A stretch of DNA of 64,000 nucleotides from Acidobacteriota bacterium (GCA_020853395.1 JADYYY010000007.1:62001-126000), one strand, 5' to 3'; counted from the stretch's first letter, positions 7,900 to 17,431 are shown. Translations and numbers: made by a program. Notes: generated from the sequence alone by a model not told the origin.

Positions 7900-8750
7900 G
7901 ACGTGAGCACGTCCGCGCACGTCGCGACGAAATACAGCACGCCGACCCACGCGTTCAGGTCGAACGCGCGCTTGACCTGCGACAGGTCGGCCGCGCTCAC
8001 GAGCGATTGCTCGTACACGAGCAGCGCCGCCACCATGGCGAGGCCGGCCGCGTAGACCGGGCCGAGCCCGGCCAGCCGTCCGACCACGGCCAGCGCCAGC
8101 ACCGTGACGACGTGCAGGCCGCGGGAGATCCAGATTGCCCGGCGGACGCCGAACGTCACCGGGATCGACCGGAGCCCCTCACGCCGATCGAACTCGAGAT
8201 CCTGGCACGCGTAGAGCACGTCGAATCCCGCCACCCACGAGCCGATCGCGAGGCCGAGCACCCAGGGCTCCGGACGCAGCGGCCCGCCCGCGGCAATCCA
8301 GCCGCCCACCGGCGCGACCGCCATCGCCAGCCCGAGGAAGAGCTGCGTGTACGTCGTCACGCGCTTCGCGAGCGAGTACCAGAAGACGATCGCGAGCGCC
8401 AGCGGCGACAGGGCGAGGCACACCGGGCCGAGCGGGACGGTGGCGGCCACGAACACCGCCGACGACGCGATCACGAAGAGCGCGGCCTCGCGGCGTGACA
8501 TCGCGCCGCGAGGCAGCTCGCGCATCGCGGTGCGCGGGTTGCGCGCGTCGTACACGGCGTCCACGAGCCGGTTGAAGCCCATCGCCGCGCTCCGCGCCGC
8601 CACCATGCAGACGATGATCCACAGAAGCCGCATCGGATCGAGAGACACGAGACGGCCGGCGAGCAAGGCGCCCGTCAGCGCGAACGGCAGCGCGAACACC
8701 GAGTGGCTGAACCGGACGAACGACGCGTAGGTCTGGAGGCGCGCGAGCAT
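7896..8750 (-). CDS. mqnP: UbiA-family prenyltransferase (MqnP role)
   Basis: 284 residues with about eight hydrophobic helices. The first Asp-rich motif appears as NRLVDAVYDARNPRT and a second one as DLEFDRREGL. The family joins a polyprenyl diphosphate to an aromatic ring in the inner membrane. Within a futalosine operon the acceptor should be the 1,4-dihydroxy-6-naphthoate-derived ring (MqnP) rather than 4-hydroxybenzoate. The start ATG at 8750 follows the mqnX stop by one base. An upstream in-frame extension has no family homology. Confidence 0.88.
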   Translation of the reverse strand: MLARLQTYASFVRFSHSVFALPFALTGALLAGRLVSLDPMRLLWIIVCMVAARSAAMGFNRLVDAVYDARNPRTAMRELPRGAMSRREAALFVIASSAVFVAATVPLGPVCLALSPLALAIVFWYSLAKRVTTYTQLFLGLAMAVAPVGGWIAAGGPLRPEPWVLGLAIGSWVAGFDVLYACQDLEFDRREGLRSIPVTFGVRRAIWISRGLHVVTVLALAVVGRLAGLGPVYAAGLAMVAALLVYEQSLVSAADLSQVKRAFDLNAWVGVLYFVATCADVLTS

Positions 8751-8751
8751 G

Positions 8752-9960
8752 TCAGCCGCTGACGGGTCTGACGGCCGTGGCCGGCACGCCAGCGACCAGG
8801 TATTCTTCCACATCGGCCGTGCCGGGCGGAACCGCGACCGCCACGAACCGCGCCCGTTTCCCCGGCGCGATCGTGCCGTACGCGCGGCCGAAGCCGAGCG
8901 CCTCGGCGCCAATCCGCGTCGCGCTCTCGAGCAGCGATGCGGCCGACACATCGGGCGCAATGCGCCGGATCTCGGCAAGCTCGTCGAACAGGTTCAGCGT
9001 CGGCGCGGACGCGAGGCTGTCGGTGCCGATCGCCACGGGGACGCCGGCCGCGTAGAAGTGCGACAGCCGAGGAATTCCGGCCCCCACCCACTCGTTGCTC
9101 CGCGGGCAGGTCACGAGCACCGCTTCGGCCTCGCCCAGCCTGGCCAGGCAGTCGTCCGTGAGATGGACGCCGTGGACGGCCAGCATCCCGGGCGACAGGT
9201 ACCCGACGCGCTTCATGTACTCGACCGGATCGCAGCCCGGCGGCGTCCAGGCCGGGGTCCACGCGCCAAGCTCGCGGAGCAGACGACGGAAGGGCCCGGT
9301 GCCGCTCCGCAGGAACTCGATCTCCTCCGCCGACTCCGCGAGGTGCACCGACCGGGGCGTCGTCTGCGGCCAGCGACCGATCTCGGTGAAGAGCGCGGGA
9401 GCCACCGAGTACGGCGCGTGGGCCACGACGCTGAGGCGGATGTCGGGTGGCGGCTCGGCCTCGGCCGCGATGGCGCGCGACGAGGCGTCGCGCACCATCG
9501 CGGCCGGGTCCGCGGCGTCGAAGCCGATCAGCTCGTGGAACACGACGGCGTCGAATGCGGCCTCGCGCAGCACCGGCACGCTCGCGAGCGAATTCGAGAC
9601 GTCGCCGACGAGCACGGTACCGGTCGCCTGCATCTCGGCCACCGCCGCCTGCATGGCGGCGACGTTCGCCGGGCTCGCCGGCGGCACCGCCATGCGTTCA
9701 GCGAGCATCGCCCGAATCCAGGCCACCATGCTGTCGGCGGGCCGGACCCGTCCTGCCAGGCCGCTCAGCTCGAGATGGGTGTGAGCGTTGACGAGGCCGG
9801 GCAAGAGGGCCACGTCCCCGAGATCGTCGGCAGGGCCTGGAGCCGCGCCGCGCCCGACCTCGATCACCGTGCCGCTCCGGGTCGCGACCCAACCGCCGTC
9901 GAGCGGCGGGCCGTCAATCGGCAGGAGCCAGCGCGCGCGAAACACCCTCACGCCCGTCAT
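8752..9960 (-). CDS. mqnX: Aminodeoxyfutalosine deaminase-like amidohydrolase (MqnX)
   Basis: A 402-residue protein of the SAH/atrazine-type deaminase branch of amidohydrolases. Metal ligands are seen in VNAHTHLE (His60, His62), VHGVHL and the late GTDSLAS Asp; a CPRSNEWVGAG segment matches the family. MqnX deaminates 6-amino-6-deoxyfutalosine to futalosine. The assignment over other deaminases rests on its position between mqnC and the UbiA-like gene. The next enzyme, futalosine hydrolase MqnB, is not in this window. Confidence 0.85.
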   Translation of the reverse strand: MTGVRVFRARWLLPIDGPPLDGGWVATRSGTVIEVGRGAAPGPADDLGDVALLPGLVNAHTHLELSGLAGRVRPADSMVAWIRAMLAERMAVPPASPANVAAMQAAVAEMQATGTVLVGDVSNSLASVPVLREAAFDAVVFHELIGFDAADPAAMVRDASSRAIAAEAEPPPDIRLSVVAHAPYSVAPALFTEIGRWPQTTPRSVHLAESAEEIEFLRSGTGPFRRLLRELGAWTPAWTPPGCDPVEYMKRVGYLSPGMLAVHGVHLTDDCLARLGEAEAVLVTCPRSNEWVGAGIPRLSHFYAAGVPVAIGTDSLASAPTLNLFDELAEIRRIAPDVSAASLLESATRIGAEALGFGRAYGTIAPGKRARFVAVAVPPGTADVEEYLVAGVPATAVRPVSG

Positions 9961-9966
9961 GCGGGT

Positions 9967-11187
9967 TCACGACGGCGGCGCCGTCCGAAGACGTCTCGCC
10001 GCCAGGCTGCGGGCCTCGTAGCCGCGGAGGTCGTCGGCCTCGCCGCCCCGCCCATCTCCCCGCGCCACCGCCAGCTCGAGCATCCGCGGCACCTCGCGCG
10101 AGCGGAACATGGGATCGCCGAGCACCTCGTAGTGCATGTTGCGGCGCTTGGCGGTGAATCCGGCGTTCTCGATGTTGCGGACCACCTCGTGCTCGTCCAT
10201 GCAGTACGCCGCGCCGGCCGCGCGCACGACGTTCTCCTCGATCATCACGGAGCCCATGTCGTTGGCGCCGTAGGCGAGGCTGAGCTGCCCCACCTTCCCG
10301 CCCTGGGTGACCCAGGACGCCTGCAGGTTGTCGAAGTTGTCGAGCACGAGCCTCGCCAGCGCGAGCGTCCGGACGTACTCGACGGCCGTCGCTTCCGCGC
10401 CGCCGAGCTCGGTGTGCTGCGGCTGATAGCTCCAGGTGATGAACGCGGTGAAGCCGCCGGTCTCGTCCTGCAGCTCGCGAAGCCTGAACAGGTGCTCGAG
10501 CCGCTCCTCCATCGTCTCGACCGTGCCGTACATCATCGTCGCCGTCGTGCGCAGCCCGGCGCGGTGCGCGTGCCGCATGACGTCGAGCCACTCGTCGGCC
10601 GTGGCCTTGTTGTAGCAGTTGAGGAGCCGCCGCACGCGGTCGACGAGAACCTCGGCGCCGCCGCCCGGGACGCTGTCGAGACCCGCGCTCACCAACCGCT
10701 CGATCACGGCGGGCACCGGCAACTGCGACAGCCGCGCGAGGTGGATGATCTCGGGCGGCGACAGCGCGTGCAGGCGGAACGCGGGATACCGCTGCTTCAC
10801 CGCGCGGAAGAGATCGTCGTACCACTGCAGCGGGATGTCCGGGTTGTGCCCGCCCTGCAGCAACAACTGCTCGCCGCCGAGCGCGATCGTCTCGTCGATC
10901 TTGCGGAAGATCTCGTCGAAGCCGAGCGTGTAGCCCTCGCTCGACCCGACCGGGCGATAGAACGCGCAGAACCTGCAGCGCGCGACGCAGACGTTCGTGT
11001 AGTTGACGTTCCGGTCGATGATGTAGGTGACGACGCCCTCGGGATGCTTGAGGCGGCGGACGTCGTCGGCCAGCCGGCCGATGAGCTCAGTCGGCGCGTC
11101 GCGGTACAGCTCGAGCGCCTCGTCCCACGTGAGGCGCCGCTCCACCTCGAACCGCCGTGCGATGGCCTCGACCGACATGCGGTTCAT
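9967..11187 (-). CDS. mqnC: Cyclic dehypoxanthine futalosine synthase (MqnC)
   Basis: 406 residues from ATG 11187 (397 from the ATG at 11178). The radical-SAM motif CX3CX2C is intact as Cys67, Cys71, Cys74 (NVCVARCRFCAF). It also has LLQGGHNPD and the SVPGGGAE segment typical of MqnC/MqnE/CofH enzymes. MqnC cyclises dehypoxanthine futalosine in menaquinone synthesis. IDRNVNYTN before the cysteines separates it from MqnE. The start overlaps the mqnA stop (TAATG). A C-terminal tail of about 30 residues is Arg/Ala-rich and not obviously conserved. Confidence 0.94.
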   Translation of the reverse strand: MNRMSVEAIARRFEVERRLTWDEALELYRDAPTELIGRLADDVRRLKHPEGVVTYIIDRNVNYTNVCVARCRFCAFYRPVGSSEGYTLGFDEIFRKIDETIALGGEQLLLQGGHNPDIPLQWYDDLFRAVKQRYPAFRLHALSPPEIIHLARLSQLPVPAVIERLVSAGLDSVPGGGAEVLVDRVRRLLNCYNKATADEWLDVMRHAHRAGLRTTATMMYGTVETMEERLEHLFRLRELQDETGGFTAFITWSYQPQHTELGGAEATAVEYVRTLALARLVLDNFDNLQASWVTQGGKVGQLSLAYGANDMGSVMIEENVVRAAGAAYCMDEHEVVRNIENAGFTAKRRNMHYEVLGDPMFRSREVPRMLELAVARGDGRGGEADDLRGYEARSLAARRLRTAPPS

Positions 11188-11999
11188 TATCGCGCACCCG
11201 GCCCGGCGAAGAAGGAGAGGTCGGCCGCCGCACGAATCAGCCCGAGCGCCGCGGCTTCGGCGTAATAGGTCCGAAGACCGGCCAGGGCCCGCTCGTCCAG
11301 GTGGAACATGAGGTTCCGTTCGAGGTAGGCCTGCGCCAGCGGCACGTCCTCCGGATGCGAAGCGCAGTATTCCTTCGCGATGACGTGCGTGTGACGCATG
11401 CCCGCATCGGCGGCCCGTTGCAGGACCGGCACGACCGCGTGCACGTCGGGCGAGTCGGGGCCGGCCCAGAACGCGAAGACGAACGGCAGGCCCGTCATCG
11501 CGCGCCATGCCTCGCCGAGATCGATCTTCTCCGCGCCGAACGCCCGCTGATCGACGAAGAGCGCCGGGTCGCCGATGAGCAGCGCTGCGTCCGCGACCGC
11601 GAGCATCGCCGTCAGATCGGGCGCATGCGGTACGAACGCCGGTGCGATCCCGAAGGCGCGCGCACACAGGATCCGCAGGAGCACGGACGAGGTCCGCGAC
11701 GACGTGTCGAGCGCGATCGTGGCGATCGCGGGCACGGGCCGGCGCGTGAAGAGCGCCACGGAGGCGACCGGGCCGTCGGCGCCGATGCAGACGCCCGGCA
11801 CCACGCGGTCCGACGGGCGGTCGAGATACGCGATCGACGGAATCATCCCGAGATCGATCGCGCCCGCGGCGAGCAGCCGCGCGCAGTCGGCGGGCGAATC
11901 GAACCGCAGGGACACGGCGGCGGGCCGCGCGTCGAGCCCGTACACGAGCGGGCGGACGTTGAGGTAGTTGACCGCGCCGAGACGGACGGGCCGGCTCAC
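11187..11999 (-). CDS. mqnA: Chorismate dehydratase (MqnA)
   Basis: 270 residues from the GTG at 11999, overlapping the stop of the mqnE-like gene (GTGA). The opening VRLGAVNYLNVRPL and the IDLGMIPSIAYL, TSSVLLR and LLIGDPAL segments match MqnA. This periplasmic-binding-protein-like enzyme dehydrates chorismate to 3-[(1-carboxyvinyl)oxy]benzoate, the entry step of the futalosine route. The reading frame is open upstream, but homology begins here. Confidence 0.92.
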   Translation of the reverse strand: MSRPVRLGAVNYLNVRPLVYGLDARPAAVSLRFDSPADCARLLAAGAIDLGMIPSIAYLDRPSDRVVPGVCIGADGPVASVALFTRRPVPAIATIALDTSSRTSSVLLRILCARAFGIAPAFVPHAPDLTAMLAVADAALLIGDPALFVDQRAFGAEKIDLGEAWRAMTGLPFVFAFWAGPDSPDVHAVVPVLQRAADAGMRHTHVIAKEYCASHPEDVPLAQAYLERNLMFHLDERALAGLRTYYAEAAALGLIRAAADLSFFAGPGAR

Positions 12000-12895
12000 G
12001 GGCGGCGCTCGTATCGGCCGTCGCGCTCGACCGGCACGCCGCCCGCGGCCCGGATCTGTCGCGCGATCTCTTCCTTCGCCGACCGCCGCGGCCCCTGGTC
12101 CGGCGAGTCCACGGGATCGATCCCGTCGATGTCGTTCGCGCCGTACGCGATCGACACCTGCGCGAGCTTGGGGCCGTAGAGCAGCCAGTCGGCCTGGATG
12201 AACCGGATGTCGCGGCAGACGAGCGCCGCCACCGCCATCGTCCGCACATCGTCGTACCCCGTGGACGGGGCGTCGACGGGGTCGCGACGCGGCAGCGGTG
12301 CGAACGCCGCGACGCCCTGCACGTCCCGCTGGATGGCGTCGGCGGCGAAGACGACGTCGAGGCGATCGGCGCCGGACGCGCGATCGACGGTGAGCCGTCG
12401 CATGGCGAGGCCACCCTGCCGGAGCGCGCGGATCACGCCGACCGCCGTCGCGACGCTGGCGAGACGATCGACCGGACATTCGGCGACGGCCTCGAGTCCA
12501 GCCGCGCGAAGCCGTGCGGCCGACTCCGCGACGCCGCCGTAGTCTCCGCCGGCGAGGTCGAACAGATCGGCGGCCGAGAAGCCGGTGAGCGGGACGCCGC
12601 CGGCCAAGGCGGCGAGGGCCGAGACGCGTTCACACGCCTGCCGGAGCGACGTCGGGCGGCCGGCGATGCGCACTTCGCCGGCATGGCCGACCGACGGATC
12701 GGCACCGCCCTCCAGCGGCACGATCGCCACCCGTCCGTACGTCACGTCGAGCCCCGCACGACGGCGGCGCGCCGATTCGCCGAGCACGCCGACCCTGATG
12801 AGATCGAGCGAGCGCAGCACGCGTTCGGCGTCGGCGCGCGTCAGCGCCCCCCCCGCGGCGGCTTTCGCTTCGAGGTCGATGATCGTCTCGGTCAT
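11996..12895 (-). CDS. MqnE-like protein lacking the radical-SAM cysteines
   Basis: 299 residues, starting at ATG 12895 (overlaps the mqnL stop, ATGA) and ending in a GTGA overlap with mqnA. The N-terminus (LDLIRVGVLGESARRRRAGL) and especially the C-terminus (TGYDDVRTMAVAAL, YGPKLAQVSIAYGANDIDG, PVERDGRYER) align with aminofutalosine synthase MqnE. The stretch that should hold CX3CX2C reads VTYGRVAIVPLEGGADP: it has no cysteines, and the PGGGAE motif is also gone. It is shorter than MqnE (about 370 residues). Without a [4Fe-4S] cluster it cannot do MqnE chemistry, so it is a pseudoenzyme or a partner protein. The frame is open and tightly coupled on both sides, which argues against recent decay. 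Confidence 0.8.
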   Translation of the reverse strand: MTETIIDLEAKAAAGGALTRADAERVLRSLDLIRVGVLGESARRRRAGLDVTYGRVAIVPLEGGADPSVGHAGEVRIAGRPTSLRQACERVSALAALAGGVPLTGFSAADLFDLAGGDYGGVAESAARLRAAGLEAVAECPVDRLASVATAVGVIRALRQGGLAMRRLTVDRASGADRLDVVFAADAIQRDVQGVAAFAPLPRRDPVDAPSTGYDDVRTMAVAALVCRDIRFIQADWLLYGPKLAQVSIAYGANDIDGIDPVDSPDQGPRRSAKEEIARQIRAAGGVPVERDGRYERRP

Positions 12896-14355
12896 GTCCC
12901 TTGCGTCCTGCTGGTCCTGCCGATCGTGGCCCAGATGTCGTCGGCGCGGCGGCGGGCCTGCTCGCTCGTCACGAGGCGCTTCGGGAACTCGCGGGTGCCG
13001 CCCTCGGCCGGCAGCTTGCGCGTCGCGTCGATGCCCATCTTGCCGCCGTACGCCGGCGCGATCGCCGCGTCGTCGAGATCGTCGACGGGCCCGCGGGTGA
13101 TCTCGATGTCGCGCGACGGGTCCACGTGCGTGCCGGCAATCCACGTGACCTCGGCCTCGTCGTGCACGTTCACGTCCTTGTCGACGACGATGACGCACTT
13201 CGAGAACATGAGCTGGCCGAGCCCCCAGACGGCGCTCATGATCTTGCGCGCGTGCCCGGGATACCGCTTGTCGATCGAGATGATCACCAGGTTGTGGAAG
13301 ATGCCGGCGGCTGGAAAGTGCATGTCCACGATCTCGGGCAGCGTCTTGCGGATGAGCGGCAGGAAGATCCGCTCGCTCGCCTTGCCGAGGTAGTAGTCCT
13401 CCATCGGCGGCACGCCCACGACCGTCGAGACGTAGACCGGCTTCTTCCGCATCGTGAGACACGTCAGGTGGAACACTGGGAAGTCGTCGGCGAGCGAGTA
13501 CAGGCCGGTGTGGTCGCCGAACGGCCCCTCGCGGCGGCGCTCACCGGGCTCCACGTAGCCTTCGAGGACGATCTGCGACGTCGCCGGCACTTCCAGATCG
13601 ACCGTCCGGCACTTGACGAGCTCCACGCGGCGCTTGCTCAGCACGCCGGCGAGCATCAGCTCGTCGAGGCCTTCGGGCATCGGCGCCGTCGCCGAGTAGA
13701 TGAGGACGGGATCCGCGCCGAGCGCGACCGCGACCTCGAGACGACGGCCGAGACGCTCGGCGACGCGATGATGCTGCGCGCCGCCCTTGTGGCGCTGCCA
13801 GTGCATGCCGGTCGTGCGCCGATCGAACACCTGCATGCGGTAGGTGCCGATGTTGCGCATGCCGGTCTCGGGGTCGCGCGTGATGACGAGCGGCAGCGTG
13901 ATGAACGGGCCGCCGTCCTCCGGCCAGCACGTCAGGACCGGCAGCTCGTCGAGACCGCCGTCCATCTTCACGACCTCCTGGCACGGCGCGTCCTTGACGG
14001 TCTTCGGCATCAGGTCCGTGAGCCGCGTCACGAGCGGCATGAGCTTCAGCGCGTCCATGAAGCCGCGCGGCATCGGCGGGGTCGTCAGCTCCTCGATCTC
14101 CTTCGCCAGCTCGTCGAGGTGCGTCACGCCGAGCGCCAGGCAGATGCGCGACATCGAGCCGAAGAGATTCGTCGCCACGGGCATCGAGCCGCCCGCCGGC
14201 GTCTCGAACAGCAGCGCCGGTCCGCCACCCGGCGACTTCGAGGCGCGATCGGTGACGGCGGCGATCTCGAGGTGCGGGTCGACGGAAGGGCGGATGCGCG
14301 CCAACTCTCCGCGGCGCTCGATCTCGGCGATGAACGACGTGATGTCCTGGAACAT
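12892..14355 (-). CDS. mqnL: UbiD-family decarboxylase (MqnL role)
   Basis: 487 residues from ATG 14355. It has the UbiD segments IGTYRMQVFD, MHWQRHKGGAQHH, and EPGERRREGPFGDHTG, which holds the conserved catalytic Glu region. UbiD enzymes use prenylated FMN made by UbiX to (de)carboxylate aromatic acids. In a futalosine operon with mqnM and mqnP, the likely job is decarboxylating the dihydroxynaphthoate or its prenylated form (MqnL). It overlaps the mqnE-like gene by 4 bases and follows the Gfo/Idh gene by 11 bases. Confidence 0.9.
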   Translation of the reverse strand: MFQDITSFIAEIERRGELARIRPSVDPHLEIAAVTDRASKSPGGGPALLFETPAGGSMPVATNLFGSMSRICLALGVTHLDELAKEIEELTTPPMPRGFMDALKLMPLVTRLTDLMPKTVKDAPCQEVVKMDGGLDELPVLTCWPEDGGPFITLPLVITRDPETGMRNIGTYRMQVFDRRTTGMHWQRHKGGAQHHRVAERLGRRLEVAVALGADPVLIYSATAPMPEGLDELMLAGVLSKRRVELVKCRTVDLEVPATSQIVLEGYVEPGERRREGPFGDHTGLYSLADDFPVFHLTCLTMRKKPVYVSTVVGVPPMEDYYLGKASERIFLPLIRKTLPEIVDMHFPAAGIFHNLVIISIDKRYPGHARKIMSAVWGLGQLMFSKCVIVVDKDVNVHDEAEVTWIAGTHVDPSRDIEITRGPVDDLDDAAIAPAYGGKMGIDATRKLPAEGGTREFPKRLVTSEQARRRADDIWATIGRTSRTQGT

Positions 14356-14366
14356 GGGATTGAGTC

Positions 14367-15326
14367 CTACGGCCTCGGAGCCGGCGTCTCGGCGCGGATC
14401 GCCTCGGCGACGCGGGTGGCCAGCGCGAGCGCGCGGCGCCCGTCCGTACCCGGCACGCCGGGCGGCCGCCGGCCGCGAATCGCCTCCACGAAGTCGGCCA
14501 GCTCGAGCCGCAGCGGCTCGTCGCGCTCGACCGGCACGCGGCCGCCCGCGATGGCCGGGCGGCCGTCGGGCCCCGGCTCCAGCTTCCAGACCTCGAGCTC
14601 CTGCGCGGCGTAATCCACCGACACGTAGCGATCCGGCTGGAAGCACCGGAGCTTCCGAATCTTGTCGCGGCTGATGCGGCTCGCCGTGATGTTGGCGACG
14701 CAGCCCGACGCGAACTTCAGCCGCGCGTTCGCGATGTCGATCTTCTGCGTCAGCACCGGCACGCCGACGGCCTCGACGTCGATCACACCGCTCGGGTCCG
14801 CCGCGAGCGCGATGTCGAGGTCGTGAATCATCACGTCGAAGATCACGTCGATGTCGAGGCTCCGCTCCGGGAACCCGCTCAGCCGGTGCACCTCGATGAA
14901 GCGCGGGTGGGCCAGGCCCGGGAGCGCCGCGCGAAACGCCGGGTTGAACCGCTCGGTGTGCCCGACGGCGAGCGTGGCGCCCGACGCGGCCGCGGCCGCG
15001 ATCATCGCGTCGGCCTCGTCGAGCGACGCCGCCATCGGCTTCTCGACGAGCACGTGGATGCCGCGCTCGAGGCAGCGGCGTGCAACGCGCAGGTGGTCGA
15101 CGGTCGGCACCGCGATCGACACGGCGTCCACGCGATCGAGCACGTCGTCGAGGTCGGTCAGCGCCAGCGCGCCGGAGGCGTGCGCCGCCGCCTGCGCCCG
15201 CTCCGCGACGAGATCCACGGCCGCGACGAGCTCGACGCCAGGCATCGCACCGAACAGCCGCGCGTGATGGCGGCCGAGATGGCCGACGCCGACGACCGCC
15301 ACGCGCAGCGCGGCATCCGTCGTCAC
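14367..15326 (-). CDS. Gfo/Idh/MocA-family oxidoreductase of the lipid A cluster
   Basis: 319 residues from the GTG at 15326, overlapping the lpxI stop (GTGA). The N-terminal Rossmann motif is [11 protein letters not shown] and the family's EKPMA motif is present. Gfo/Idh enzymes oxidise or reduce sugars with NAD(P). Directly after lpxI it recalls the oxidoreductases of lipid A clusters, including GnnA, which oxidises UDP-GlcNAc at C3 to make amide-linked lipid A sugars. No gnnB transaminase lies next to it, so GnnA is a possibility only. Confidence 0.75.
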   Translation of the reverse strand: MTTDAALRVAVVGVGHLGRHHARLFGAMPGVELVAAVDLVAERAQAAAHASGALALTDLDDVLDRVDAVSIAVPTVDHLRVARRCLERGIHVLVEKPMAASLDEADAMIAAAAASGATLAVGHTERFNPAFRAALPGLAHPRFIEVHRLSGFPERSLDIDVIFDVMIHDLDIALAADPSGVIDVEAVGVPVLTQKIDIANARLKFASGCVANITASRISRDKIRKLRCFQPDRYVSVDYAAQELEVWKLEPGPDGRPAIAGGRVPVERDEPLRLELADFVEAIRGRRPPGVPGTDGRRALALATRVAEAIRAETPAPRP

Positions 15327-16144
15327 GGCTGCGCCCTCCCGACGACGACGATGCCCGCCGCGTCGGCGGCGCGGACGAAGGCGTCGCCGTCGATCACGAG
15401 CGTCCGGCCGGCGTCGATCGACAGCCCGTCGGCGCCGGCCGCCCGCATGGCCGCGATCGTGGCGACGCCGACGATCGGCACGTCGAACCGCATGTCCTGC
15501 CGCGGCTTCGCGACCTTGACGATGCGCGTCTCGGCGCCGGCCAACGCACCGGCCCGCTGGATCGCCGCGTCGGTGCCCTCCATCGCCTCGACCGCCACGA
15601 CCGCCCGATCCTTCACCACGATCGTCTGCCCGATGTCGAGCCCGGCGACGACGTCGGCGACGCGATAGCCGAACGCGAAGTCCGCCGTCATCGCCTCGGA
15701 GGGCTGCACTTTCGTGAGCACGCCCGCGCCCGCCAGCAGGTCGGACAGCAGCGCCGTCGAGTCCATGAGCGCGATCCCGTGCTGCTGCAGCGCCTCGGCG
15801 ATCCCGCTGATGAGCGAGTTCGTGTTGCGCGTCGCCAGCCGGCCGAGCACGCCGAGGAGCGTCAGGTCCGGCATCACGTCGGTGAACAGCTTCACGTGCT
15901 TGACCTGGCCGGCCATGACCGCCTGCGACACGCCGGCCTCCCGCAGGATCGCGATGCACGTGCCCAGCTTGCCGAGCGGAATCCAGTGGATCGACGTGCC
16001 GCCGAGCTCGGCCGCGAGCTGGGTCAGAGCCGGAAACGCCTCGCCCTCGATGGCGACGACGGTGACGTCGTGACCGAGCTGGCGCGCCGCGCGCAGGACG
16101 AGAAACGGAAAGGTGCCGTTGCCGGCGATGAGCCCGATGGGCAT
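15323..16144 (-). CDS. lpxI: UDP-2,3-diacylglucosamine pyrophosphatase (LpxI)
   Basis: A 273-residue DUF1009/LpxI protein. Opening [14 protein letters not shown] and later [23 protein letters not shown]-like and [14 protein letters not shown] segments match the family. LpxI cleaves UDP-2,3-diacylglucosamine to lipid X plus UMP, the step done by LpxH in E. coli. It follows the fabZ-lpxA fusion by 17 bp, the order seen in many diderm genomes that use LpxI. Confidence 0.92.
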   Translation of the reverse strand: MPIGLIAGNGTFPFLVLRAARQLGHDVTVVAIEGEAFPALTQLAAELGGTSIHWIPLGKLGTCIAILREAGVSQAVMAGQVKHVKLFTDVMPDLTLLGVLGRLATRNTNSLISGIAEALQQHGIALMDSTALLSDLLAGAGVLTKVQPSEAMTADFAFGYRVADVVAGLDIGQTIVVKDRAVVAVEAMEGTDAAIQRAGALAGAETRIVKVAKPRQDMRFDVPIVGVATIAAMRAAGADGLSIDAGRTLVIDGDAFVRAADAAGIVVVGRAQP

Positions 16145-16161
16145 GGCCGTTCGACTGGCTC

Positions 16162-17409
16162 CTACTCGCTGTCGAGCAGATCGTCCACCCGCTTCGACGG
16201 CCGCCGCAGGATGACGCCGCGCTGCGCGGACCGGATGAAGGCGACCAGATAGGCCACCTCCGGTGCCGCGAGCGACGGGTCGCGCTCGATCAGCTCGAGC
16301 GCGCGGCTGGTGTTGTGCTGCACGAGGTGCCGGTAGGCCCGCCGCAGCTTGTTGATCAGCTCGGGCGAGAATCCGCGCCGCGCCAGCCCGATCGTGTTGA
16401 CGCCGTAGATGCGCGCGCGGTTGCCCACGGTCTTCGCGTACGGCAGCGCGTCGCGCGTGACCACGGTGTAGCCGCCGATGAACGCGTGCTGGCCGACCCG
16501 GCAGTACTGGTGCACGCCGGAATAGGCGCTAATCGTCGCGTAGTCCTCGACGACCACGTGCCCGCCGAGCGTGGCCGCGTTGCCGAAGATGTTCGAGTGG
16601 CCGACGTGGCAGTCGTGCGCCACGTGCGCGTACGCCATGAACAGATTGCGATCGCCGATCGTCGTCTCGCCGCCGCCGCCCGCCGTGCCGCGATGAATGG
16701 TGACGAACTCCCGGAAGACGTTGCGCCGGCCGACCACGAGCCGCGTCCGCTCGCCCTTGAACTTCAGATCCTGCGGCGCGAGGCCGACCGACGCAAACGG
16801 GTAGATCTCCGTCTCGTCGCCGATCACCGTGTCGCCGTCGATGACGGTCATCGCCCCGACGCGGCACCCCCGTCCGATCCGCACGTTCGGCCCGATCGTC
16901 GCGTACGGCCCGATCGTCGTCCCCTCGCCGATCTGGGCGCCGGGGTCCACGATGGCGGTGTCGTGAACGACGCGCCCGGCCGCGCAGTCCGCGCGCTCGA
17001 CGACGATCACGAGCTCGGCTTCGGCGACGACCTGACCTTCGACCGACGCGGTCGCGAGCACGCGCGCGATCGATCCGCGGCGGCGGCCGGCCCTGACCTG
17101 CAGCTCGAGCCGATCGCCAGGCACGACCTGCCGGCGGAACTTGGCGTTGTCGACGCCGCGCAGCCGCGCGCGCGTCACCGCCGGGTCGCCGCCGGCCACG
17201 AGCAGCGTGGCCACCTGCGTCAACGACTCGATCATGAGCACCCCGGGCATGAGCGGCGCGCCGGGAAAGTGCCCCTGGAAGAACTCCTCGCCGACGGTGA
17301 CGTTCTTGATCGCCACGAGCGACTGCCGCGGATCGTGCCGGACGATGCCGTCCACCAGCACCGAGGGATAGCGGTAGGAGAGCCGATCCAGGACTGCGGG
17401 GATGTTCAT
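16162..17409 (-). CDS. FabZ-LpxA fusion protein
   Basis: 415 residues with two complete enzymes in one frame. Residues 1-145 are a FabZ hot-dog dehydratase with catalytic His47 and Glu61 ([17 protein letters not shown]). Residues 149-405 are LpxA: left-handed hexapeptide repeats, then [10 protein letters not shown] with His262 and His265 at the E. coli His122/His125 positions, and a helical C-terminus. FabZ dehydrates 3-hydroxyacyl-ACP; LpxA uses the same 3-hydroxyacyl-ACP to acylate UDP-GlcNAc, so the fusion joins two competitors for one substrate. There is no stop or ribosome site between them. Confidence 0.93.
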   Translation of the reverse strand: MNIPAVLDRLSYRYPSVLVDGIVRHDPRQSLVAIKNVTVGEEFFQGHFPGAPLMPGVLMIESLTQVATLLVAGGDPAVTRARLRGVDNAKFRRQVVPGDRLELQVRAGRRRGSIARVLATASVEGQVVAEAELVIVVERADCAAGRVVHDTAIVDPGAQIGEGTTIGPYATIGPNVRIGRGCRVGAMTVIDGDTVIGDETEIYPFASVGLAPQDLKFKGERTRLVVGRRNVFREFVTIHRGTAGGGGETTIGDRNLFMAYAHVAHDCHVGHSNIFGNAATLGGHVVVEDYATISAYSGVHQYCRVGQHAFIGGYTVVTRDALPYAKTVGNRARIYGVNTIGLARRGFSPELINKLRRAYRHLVQHNTSRALELIERDPSLAAPEVAYLVAFIRSAQRGVILRRPSKRVDDLLDSE

Positions 17410-17431
17410 GAGTACGAACGCAAACGGACCA

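Noticed and set aside
8749-11265. An 838-codon plus-strand open frame over mqnX and mqnC.
   Set aside because: Antisense shadow; composition is Arg/Ala/His-rich without any domain, and it runs opposite two clear enzymes.
9967-12414. An 815-codon frame reading from mqnC upstream through mqnA.
   Set aside because: mqnA is in another frame with clear homology; mqnC homology starts at 11187 or 11178.
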